From the NCBI GenBank assembly GCA_001636675.1, contig AZGY01000013.1, positions 474,632 through 538,631 on the forward strand: a DNA stretch of 64,000 bases, read 5' to 3'. How positions within the stretch are numbered: position 1 is the stretch's first letter; each line of letters begins with the position of its first letter. Source of the stretch: Moelleriella libera RCEF 2490 (lineage: Eukaryota; Ascomycota; Sordariomycetes; Hypocreales; Clavicipitaceae). The notes under the pieces are model-generated. The model searched no databases. It was not told where the DNA came from and saw nothing but the letters and a program-made list of their open reading frames with translations. This document shows, in pieces, positions 55,127-64,000 of this stretch. Both the position numbers and the translations under genes were made by a program.

Positions 55127-57339
55127 ATGTTTCTCTCTGGTCAGGCGCTGTATGGCTCGAGGAGATTTCATCGTGTAATTAGCTTTTCCGCAAGCGCCTT
55201 GAGGCCCATGCCCACCGCCATTACTGGCCAAAGAATCCGCAATTTTCATACTTCGGGCTCACGAACCGAAAGACCGTCGGCGGTTTGTCGAGATGAGGAG
55301 CACACAGATGTCAAACACCTTGCGCGTATATCTGGTTTGAAGGCTTTGAGGACCAGAAATAAGGCTCTGAAGCAAGATGCCAACTCGGACAATGATCACA
55401 CCAAGCGAATCATTCTCGGGCAAAGCTCTGAGCTTCCCATCAGAGCTCGATTCGCTCCTTCGCCAACGGGCTACCTGCACCTGGGCTCTCTGCGGACTGC
55501 GTTGTTCAACATGTTGGCCGCAAAGGCATCCAACGGTGGCGCGTTCATCCTCCGCGTTGAGGACACTGACCAGGTAGGTAGTTTGGCTGAAGCAGGTTGC
55601 GAGCAGCAGGAAACTAATAGCTGTTGGAGAATCGCTTGGTAGTAGACGCCGAGGATCGTCTGATTCAGGATTTGAAATGGGCAGGGTTGTCCTGGGACGA
55701 AGGCCCTGACTGCGGTGGCCCATACGGGCCGTACAAGCAGGTGTGTGAAAGAGAAGCTCACGTGCCTTATTTCGTGCCAGAATACAGGTACTGATGTGAC
55801 ATATTAGTCGGAGAGGCTAGACATATATAAGGGCCACGTGCAAACGTTGATCGAACGCGGATTTGCGTACAGGTGCTTTTGCAGCCCAGAACATCTCGAG
55901 GCACAGAGACGCAAGCTTCACGAAGCGGGCAGGTCTACCGCCTATCCTGGGACATGTCGATCAATCGAGGCTGCTGATTCGGCCAGCCGGGCCCAGGCGG
56001 GCCACGCACATGTCGTGCGCCTCAAAGGCGATGCTTTCGGACGACCCAAGTTCCGCGACGCTATCTACGGATTATTCCAGAAACGGGATGCAGAAGACGA
56101 CTTCGTTCTGTTGAAGACAGATGGGTTTCCCACATATCATCTTGCAAACGTCGTCGATGATCACTTGATGAAGATAACACATGTCATTCGAGGGGAGGTA
56201 CGCCAAATGCCCTTCTCTTGCGGCGTCCCCTTTTCACACGCTTCCCAGGCTGACGTAGTCTATTCGTGCAGGAGTGGCTCATATCTACGCCGAAGCATCT
56301 TGCGCTCTACGAGGCATTTGGCTGGAATCCGCCAATATTCGCCCATCTCGGCTTGCTGGTAGACGCGGACGGTAGCAAGCTGAGCAAGCGCAACGACAGC
56401 GTCAACCTGTCCACATATCAGGCCAAGGCCATATTCCCCATGGCGCTCCTGGCATGGTTAGCTAATCTGGGCTCGTCGTTTAAGTCTGGCATCGGTCCTC
56501 CGCGCACAATCTCAGATATTGCCAACGCCGTAAGTAGCTTCTTCGCCTTTGCTTTGTCCCCTCCCCGACAGGAAACATACTGCATCGTCCCGCTCGATCG
56601 AATGTTCTGACCCTCGCAGTTGACTTTCAAATTCACCCGGGGCGGCATTAAGCTTAACCCTGAGAAACTAGACCATTTCCACGGCAAATATCGAGACGCT
56701 CTTCTGTGGAATCCTGCACCTGCGCTCTCCAATCGCGAGACGACCCTTCTGAGCGAGCTAATTATCGAGCCGCTACTCCGGGACATTGAGTCCGCAACAG
56801 ATGGGCAATCCCTGACAGCCAACCTCCTCCCAGACACCTGGCGACACGGTGCTTTAACCCCTGTTCCGGCCCTGCTCTCCAACCCGCGAACACAAACATC
56901 GTATCTTTTCTCCATATTTTCCAGCAAACATGGCGGGTTTCTTCCCACTGAGACGCTGTTTCAGCAGCATCCGTACCTTCTATGGCGCGTACCTGAATGC
57001 GTGTACATGACTTCACTAGCAGGATTCAGGCCGGACCAGCGCATACTTCAAGCGCTTCGCGATGCAATAGAGAATGAAAATCTTTGGTCGTCACCGTCGT
57101 CATCAGCAGCGTTATCCAAGGATTCGGCCGTCATGGACGCGATCTGGGCTGCTCTGGATGGACACGATATCGCCAACGTCGCAGTGCACGAGACTTTGAG
57201 GCTCATTGGGGCAGGCGGTCGCGATGTCGTGTCTCAGAGCAGCTCGAGGATGTTGTCGCTGCTGGGTAGAGAGGAATGGAGGGCGCGGCTTGACGTCGTC
57301 GACCGATTACTTGACAATGAACGTACAGACAGCGGGTGA
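55127..57339 (+). CDS. MSE1: mitochondrial glutamyl-tRNA synthetase (5 exons)
   Basis: Exons are 55127-55573, 55630-55740, 55808-56197, 56272-56529 and 56620-57339 (641 residues). All joins are phase 0. The first 45 residues are Arg/Ser/His-rich without acids, a mitochondrial presequence. The class I catalytic core has RFAPSPTGYLHLGSLRTALFN with the HIGH-type HLGS at 118-121 and VEDTDQ. Exon 2 reads RLVVDAEDRLIQDLKWAG and exon 3 begins SERLDIYKGH. GFPTYHLANVVDDHLM follows, and the KMSKS-type SKLSKR is at about 351-356. The discriminating exon 2 acceptor (GAG before AATCGC) was chosen because the nearer ATAG lies only bases from the CTAAT branch site. It charges mitochondrial tRNA-Glu. It is convergent with NoxR. 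Confidence 0.93.
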
Positions 57340-57752
57340 GCACGAATGTGGGATGCACAGATGGAAGGGGTTGGAAAGCATGTTCGTATTAGGTGTTTGG
57401 GTCTCCCTGGGAGACGATCCTCATATCTACGAAAGGCACAAAGTGGGCTAAGTCAGTTCTGTTCGGACTCAGCCAAGACAAATAGCTCAGGGAAACATGA
57501 CCAAATCCAACATGCGGGCCGTTTCTGGCGACAGGCCATCGCAACTAAGAGGAAATTAACAGAAGAACAAAAAATCGACAATAATATAGAGCATAAATGC
57601 TGTCGCTGATAGTGTATGTCTCTGCCGCTTGCTTCTTCCCCACTCTTCTCCCAGTCGGAGCACGCTCCTCGTCTGCATGTACATTAGTGGTTGAGTCTGC
57701 TGTTGGCGCCTTTTGGCCTTTCCACAGATACTAGGCGATCCTGTAGATGCAT
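57340..57752. other. convergent intergenic region
   Basis: The 3' flanks of the GluRS and NoxR genes. No gene is seen. Confidence 0.5.
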
Positions 57753-59663
57753 CTACTGCTCAAAAACCCAGATCTGCGAGACTTATTAGCAAGCTGTCAT
57801 GTTGAGTCCACACAGCGGGTTGTTCATATGTAGGTCGGCATATGATCATCGCTCAGAGCCATCGTCACACTCACCTCCATTTTAGCACTATCCTGTCTTT
57901 GCCGTCTGGCCAAGCTTGTCGAGGCCTGAATAGCCATGTCCAGATCATCTTGGTCACCGAGAGTAATCATGTCACCCTGTGGAGTGTCCTCGTCCCGAAC
58001 CTTGATCTTGAAGCGCCTTCTCATACCGAACTTGTCTTTAATCCGATCCACGAGGTCCGGATATTCCACAGCAGTACCAATCATAAGGTATCTCACGTCG
58101 CCGGCATGAACTTTGACCCGGATTTTGCGGATGTCGGAGCGACGAGAGGAGCGTGAACCCGACCGAGAGCTCTGAACTCGGCGATTATTCGATACCATCT
58201 CAAATTCGGGCCCATCAGAATAGTCGTCATAGTCAGAGCCGTCGTCATCAACGTAGCGGGGCTGTCTGGACCGCGAAGAAGGGCTGTCCCTGGACATACG
58301 AGATCCGCCTTGGTACATATCGTACAGATCGGCCGGATCGGCCTCGTCCTCCTCTTCGATTCGCCTCGTTGGGCGCCTTTGCATGGGCGGAGGGTCTCTT
58401 CTGCCGGAAAACCCTCTGGATGGGCCGGAAGAAGATGCAGACTTGGTAGAGCGAGCTTCTTCCGGCGAGGCTCTTTCATACTTGCGGTTTGGGTATTGCG
58501 TCTGAATGGTGAGCTTTTGAGGCATCGGTCGCGCACCGTTGCGAACGGAGTTCCCTCTACTGGGTCTATCATTCTCGGGCGGCGGCGTAGGTGGGAAGAC
58601 GCCACGGCCGGATTGTTCCGCCTGGCGGGACTGTATGCCCGGTTTGACCAAATTGGTTGCGGCGAAAGAGATATTATCTGCTGGTCGGTCATCTTTGACC
58701 TCTATTCTCTCAGCCTGCAGCAAAGTTAGCGTTTTGAGAGACGCAATGAACATGGCCACAGGTCCATACATTCTTAATTTCCGAGCCGGCGAAGCCCGTG
58801 AAGGCATTCGAACGATCGGAAGCTGCGACAAGTCGGGCTTTACCGAGGTAGTCCTTGGTCTTGAGATTTCGGACTTTTGCATCGTTTGGCCTATAGACGA
58901 CGCCTACTGGAATTGAAAAGACGGTGTAACCCTGGTAGCAAGTTTCAGCAATGGATCATCCTACATCTGGATGGGGGTTTCGTATGTCTCACCTCTGCCT
59001 CCTCAGCAATAGCTTCGTCTATGACATTATGGTCTTCCACAACCTTTTCTTGCACGGCGAACTGTAAATCTTGCATACCAGCGTCTTTCTGTTGCAAGTA
59101 AATGTAACAGAGGCCCCTGTTGAAGAGAACTTCGCATGAATACAGCTTGAAAATGAGACCAAGTTGAGCGTAGTCGATCATGGTGTTGCCTCTCAAGTAG
59201 AGTAATGTGTCGTTGAAATTGGCTAACGCCTCTTCAAAGTCACCGAGCAGGAAGTTGGACACTCCCTGTTGGAAATAAGCAACGGCCAGATACTGATCCA
59301 AGCGTATGGCTCGTTGGTAGCATTCGACCTGGATTCAGTCAGTCGATTGGTCAACTTCAGTTTGAGTCGAGTGTGCGATTTCATTGCGTGAAAGACAAAG
59401 CATAGCATATGATGGGAGCTAAGCAAAAACTCACCGCCTTCTCATGCTCGCCTAACGTGGCGTGAATGACGCCCATATTAAATAGAATTTTGCTCGTGTC
59501 GCTGATCTTCTCGAACTCGCCAAGAGCATCTTCAAATTCATTATTGTCATAGCGTGCCAGGGCTGACACCCATGTCTCAATTTCCTAGACGGTTTGGTTA
59601 GAGCTTGCTTATAGCGATTATAGACATCATTCGGCGTTAGAGACTTACCAGCTTCAACGTCAT
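57753..59663 (-). CDS. noxR: NoxR, p67phox-like regulator of fungal NADPH oxidase (6 exons)
   Basis: Minus-strand exons are 59663-59649, 59584-59435, 59328-58993, 58931-58770, 58714-57875 and 57773-57753 (507 residues), all phase 0. The 15-base first exon (MTLKL) precedes EIETWVSALARYD. Residues 1 to about 160 are TPR repeats that bind Rac (ILFNMGVIHATLGEHEKA, AVAYFQQGVSNFLLGDF, LFNRGLCYIYLQQKDAG). Next comes the activation-type segment VFSIPVGVVYRPNDAKVRNLKTKDYLG. The PPTPPP-containing disordered region follows, then a PB1 domain at about 417-490 with the acidic DEDTPQGDMITLGDQDDLDMAI motif. The 21-base last exon completes KMEIWVFEQ. NoxR with RacA activates NoxA/NoxB to produce local superoxide for hyphal growth, fruiting and host penetration. 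Confidence 0.93.
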
Positions 59664-62600
59664 GTTGAAGAAACTCTATTATACCGAGGATAGCTCCAGC
59701 TTACGAACGATGACGACCAAGATTGTGAAAGGCAAGACCAATTTGCCTATTTCTCCACGCAGAATGCAGCCAGCAACACCACCAAGGTTGATATCAAACC
59801 TCAGAGTTTAACAATAATACCTATGACTGCGCAACCAAGTCGGCGGTGGGCAAACACTGCAAAGCAAATCAGAGCTAATCGGTGACGCGGGCGCTGCGTC
59901 GTCGAATCGGGATTGCGGTGGATTATGAGAGCGAAATGGTCCAATTATTCCATGCAAAGAAGCCCTCAAGCAAGCCAAGCAACCCTAACTTCTGCACAGA
60001 GAGACGTGGACGGCGCGAAGATGCAATGCGGCGAAAAAACGAACGGCAGGATGCATATGATTACTGTTGAGCGTCGTGGAGCAAATGTACAGTCGTCGAG
60101 GTGGCCGCCAGGGCTGAACGGGACGAGAGAAGCTGGCTCGTCTCGTGAGTTACCGGTCCTAAGTCCGTTGACGAAGGCGAAGATGAGGTGGTGGACAGAC
60201 TAACGGTCCTGCCGTAGACGCGCCTCGTGACCTTTGCTTTGATCGTAATCAGCTCGCAGCCGGCGCTTGTAGTGAACCTGCGCACTGCAATCTGAGCGAT
60301 CGAGTGAGTAGGCGGGGTTTCCAATGACTGTGCTCCGTTTCTAAGCTGAATTTCGGCCAAAAGGGACGCAGACTTGCGGTCGACAAAGGACGCGAGGTGA
60401 TGTCGATGTAGGAGGTTGGGTGGGCTTCTTCTCGGGAGTATGGAACGGAAAAGACTGGACTGGACAAAGCTGGTCGATGTGGGAGCATTCGAGGTCTAGT
60501 GACCAATGGATGTGACGCGGTCCAGCAACGTGCAGGAGGAGAGGAGGGAATGGAAGAATGAAGTATGGATCGTGTGAGTGGAGGACGCGAGGCAATCGGG
60601 GTGCCAGTCCAACATGTAAGTACGTACATGAAGTGGCCGAGACTCGAGACGGACATGGAGCAGGACATCAAAACTCAGGTCAAGGTCATGGGCGACGTCT
60701 CGAATGAGGAAAAGCGGGGGCGCACAACGGTCTCTCGCATTAGCCGCCAGCTGTGAAGGTCGCTCCTCCCCCCACAGGATGGATGCGTGGGCGTGCGAGA
60801 TGGCTGTCGACTGGATGCAGTCAGTCGATTGCCTGTTCTGTCTGCGGTTGCCCGGTCTGGCCAAGCGCGTGAAGAACTCACCTCTCATCGGTCGAGTCAA
60901 CTCAGACGACCAACCAGGCCAGGGAGGAGAGGGTGGGACAGGAGACGGGAGTGTCTGGTGTCGGATGCCGATGCAACTGGGTGTGATGCAGCGGTGGCGG
61001 TGGAGGATTAGGAGCAGGGGTCAGGGATTACATTGTGCGGCTGGTGGGCTTCCCGAACATGACTTGTCACGGCCGGTAAAGCAGGATCGCGTGTCAGGGT
61101 CGAGGTGTCGTCGTCCATCACGGCATAATAGGCACGCAGCTGCACGCTGCATCCTTCCTGCACGCTGCAACGGCGTCGGCGACGTTGCATCCTTGGTAGC
61201 CATGGATGCAGGACCGAAAATGGGGGCGATGGAAGGGTTTTCTCCTCAGGTCGCACTCCGGCATGGATTGTCAGTTTTGATCATTTCATGTTCTGCCTTT
61301 TTCGTTTTTAGTGAACCATCGTGGTTTCGCGTTGCATGGCGTTAGCCAACCGAGGTATTTCTCAGGCGGTTGTATCTTATCGCCAGACCAGATCGGATGG
61401 CCGCGACTTGATGAAAAACGCTTTGCCCTCAAGCAGTTTGATCGCTGTGGTCCGTGTCCCTATCTCTCTGCCACAGAGCGGCCACGTCATGCCAAAAAGG
61501 TTATATTATAGTGGTTAAATGCCGCCACAATTGCCGGTGCCAGATCCTGAAGCTGGCGCCGTGTCGTATCGTATCGCGTCTTGCAGAAGGAAGATCTATC
61601 GTCTCGGCTGTTGCCTTGGGCACATCTCTTCAGGTTTGAGTCAAGTATCTGGAAACATGCCGTTTGCGATACGCGGCCAAATCCCATCTAGGTACGGGGG
61701 ATGGCCTTCATCGTTGCGCATGCCCTGTAGGGTGCAGCCTTTAATTGGGTAAAATTGCAAACACTGTCATATAAGATACCTAGATGGTGTTACCAATTTA
61801 ACTGCTTACTTGGAATGTCACTGTTTCGATTTTCCTTCTTTTACGACGGGGTCCCCTCCCGAAGAGAAAGAATGAGAGCATGGGAAAAAAAAGGGGGAAT
61901 CCTGATCTTGCCTCCTCTCCGTACTTGCTTCAGCCTACGCAGCAATCCTCCGTCCTAATTTCTCGGCCCGCTGAAACACACGAAGGAAAAAATCCTTGAT
62001 GGGCCGCCAACTGTTTCTTCTGTCAGAGGAGGCTGATGTCAGCCACCACTGCCTCTGATTCGCCAAAGGGCAGACGGATAGATTCTTTGACACGGCGATG
62101 CGTGCGATCTAACTCCGTCCCACCGACGCACGTTGCAATATACACTTTAATCAACGACCTGGCACTACGGTAACCATGTGGTGGTGAACGGTTTTGAGTT
62201 TAATTGCTTTGCTCATGCCACCACCCACCGAAGAACAATTCAGCAGACGTTCGATTTTCTTGGCGTGTATCCACTTGGGTGAGTTCAGGGCATCCACTGT
62301 ACATGCTTTGATATCTCGGCTGGATGGGGGAAACCATGTTTGCGCAATTGTTCGATAGTATCCCGCTCTTATTGAATCTAGTATTTCCATTGCGGATAGC
62401 GGGTGAAGGGAGGCACGCAAACGCGCGTAGGGGATATGCATGCAAGCACTATAGCATGGATTCGGCGCACCAGGGGGACGGGGTCTGGCACACTTTGAGT
62501 CTTGAGTTGTTGGGATCTAGCCGTCATGTGAGGCACGGAGCGCTGCAAAGTCGCGGCTAGGGGGCTCTATTGGCTGGTCTCAGGAATAAGGGCCCCCTGC

Positions 62601-63819
62601 CGGCAGCCACGGCGCCTACACAGCTTCCTACGGACCAATGGGCTTCGACACCGTTCCTACCCCTCATTTTTTTTTCTCAGCAGTCGACTGGTCGGTCCTT
62701 CCTTCCCTGCTTCCTCTCACTCATGTCCTCCACCATGAGTGAGAGGCTGAGTTCGCCACGCCGGATCCAGATCAACTTGGCCCCCCCGCAGGAAGACCTG
62801 TCGCGTAGTCGGCTGCTGACGGGGGCCTCTAGGCCCATCTATCGCGGGCATTCCGGTGTCCATGTCCAGTCGGTCTGTGTAATGCACCTATTTTCTTACC
62901 GCCTCACGGGCCTCCATGATCCATTGCATGCAGCTAAAGCGCACAGAGAATTGAAGGCGACCAGGCGGCTGCTAAGAGGCCATGCTTGGCATCATGCCAG
63001 AGTAGGTATTTGAGAGAACTTACATCGATATGTGGTCAAGGGACGTGCGCTGGTCCGCACAAGGTGCAATTCTCTTTCCGCTTCGGCAGAAACTTCCTGC
63101 TCCGAAACGGATCCCAGTGGCAGCGTGCAAGCATCAGCGTCACCTCCGTCGCTTCTGAAAGCGGCGACACCCCGAATGCTTCAGTCTGCCATGACAGGGC
63201 CCCGCCCGTCAGAAGAAAACAAATTTCTTTCCAAACATCCCATCTCGCCCTCGGCTGAGCACCCCAGCTTGCTGATCACATCACATTGTGACCGATAATA
63301 TTTTGATGTCTCTGTGTAATTTGGAGACAAAGGTGGCATGTTGTCGCATCTAGACAAGAAGAAGCTCACTTTCCACGCGACAAGAAACAGGGTCTAGTAT
63401 GAGATTGAACTGGGATGCTGCGGCTGAATGCTAACAATAGCGTATGCTGAGAAAGGCCATCAAGCAGTGCTGGGCAGTGCATTTCTGCCCTCGATTCGTG
63501 AGCACCTATACTCTGGCACAGAACGACCCAATGCATCACGCATAATGCCACGAGGGTCGAACGAACGAACCCTGGTTTAACACAAGCGGGCCAGCACACA
63601 CGGCACAAAAATAAATCAGAGCACATTTGACTAGAAACCACTCATTGACAAAAGTCACCACAACTTTTGCTACGACCGCGGACCGCGAAGCTTAACAGAT
63701 ATTCCTGTTCCGCTGATTTTTCGCAGGAAGCAGATCGCAAAGCTTAGACTTGACAAAGAAAGGCGCATATGCTGTGATACGGTGTGGAGGCACGCGCTCA
63801 GAACGATTTGCTGATCAGA
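59664..63819. other. 4.2-kb gene-poor region
   Basis: The NoxR promoter occupies the left end. Beyond about 60 kb, open frames are short, overlapping on both strands and begin at non-ATG codons or lack any family look. No tRNA-like box pair or terminal repeats were noticed. Confidence 0.45.
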
Positions 63820-64000
63820 TCATGCGATGAACAAGATGCGAGCGCGTACAATTACGTTTTCATGACTCTTCGGTGGGATGTTCGACAGATATTCCAAGAC
63901 AACGTCTCTAAGCCTTGTCTCGATCTCACTTACAGGTCCCTGGGATAGACCTCGGTCAAAACGTGGTGTCAGCATGGGGGCGCTTGTCAGAGAAGGGGGC
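63820..64000 (-). CDS. possible N-terminal exon of a gene cut by the window edge
   Basis: An open frame enters from the right edge and runs to a stop at 63820; an ATG at 63975 would start 51 residues. The reading (DRGLSQGPVSEIETRLRDVV, LEYLSNIPPKSHEN) is amphipathic-helical and looks like protein. A GTAATT donor at 63855 follows the HEN codons, so the exon may end there. The family is not recognised, and the next gene piece is not seen in the window to the left. Confidence 0.3.
   Translation of the reverse strand, partial: PPSLTSAPMLTPRFDRGLSQGPVSEIETRLRDVVLEYLSNIPPKSHENVIVRARILFIA

Noticed and set aside
60061..60671. Minus-strand frames near 60.1-60.7 kb as a small gene
   Set aside because: They begin at TTG or other non-ATG codons, overlap frames on the other strand, and show only Ser/Thr low complexity.
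62570..63013. A 147-codon plus-strand frame in the right-hand gene-poor region
   Set aside because: It mixes Pro/Ser- and Arg-rich stretches without any domain, signal peptide or splice support.

Overview
This window is nuclear DNA from a filamentous ascomycete, probably of the Sordariomycetes/Hypocreales type. The grounds are about two dozen protein genes interrupted by short introns (mostly 50-130 bases, GTRNGT donors, CTAAC/CTGAC branch sites, AG acceptors) and a gene set that includes a NoxR-type NADPH oxidase regulator, LysM effectors, a GPI cell-wall protein, fungal-type Mediator subunit 4 and ALG10. The organism is inferred from gene content and intron style, not from a database match. 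No rRNA, tRNA, CRISPR array or recognisable transposase or reverse transcriptase gene was found by eye.

Layout. 0.4-20.8 kb: YAE1-like ribosome-biogenesis adaptor, a GPI-anchored wall protein, CENP-O kinetochore subunit, acetyl-CoA transporter, phosphopantothenate-cysteine ligase, a monocarboxylate-type MFS carrier, a WBP11-like splicing protein, LCP5/neuroguidin and an EMP70/TM9 endomembrane protein. 21-34.9 kb: MED4, a six-exon QCR10, ALG10 glucosyltransferase, a small fungal orphan protein, an HSL-type esterase, a CHIP-like TPR/U-box ubiquitin ligase and a NIPA magnesium transporter. 34.9-45.5 kb: a gene-poor accessory stretch whose only firm genes are two tandem LysM effectors, associated with a 77-79 base tandem repeat and a GC-rich 55-base inverted repeat. 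45.5-59.7 kb: PP2C phosphatase, ESCRT-III VPS2, an adenosine/N6-methyl-AMP deaminase-like enzyme, a small unidentified ORF, a CaaX-tailed type-A J-protein, mitochondrial glutamyl-tRNA synthetase and NoxR. 59.7-64 kb: gene-poor, with a possible gene fragment running off the right edge.

The housekeeping genes do not form a pathway; they are an ordinary eukaryotic neighbourhood of divergent and convergent pairs (MED4/QCR10, LCP5/EMP70 and J-protein/GluRS share promoter regions). The most coherent accessory unit is the LysM pair: two secreted three-LysM proteins with introns at equivalent positions and phases, consistent with local duplication and divergence. I rebuilt exon structures by hand from reading frame, splice motifs and family knowledge. 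Several tiny exons (6, 9, 12, 15, 21 and 30 bases) are therefore inferences, though well supported by phase and protein motifs.
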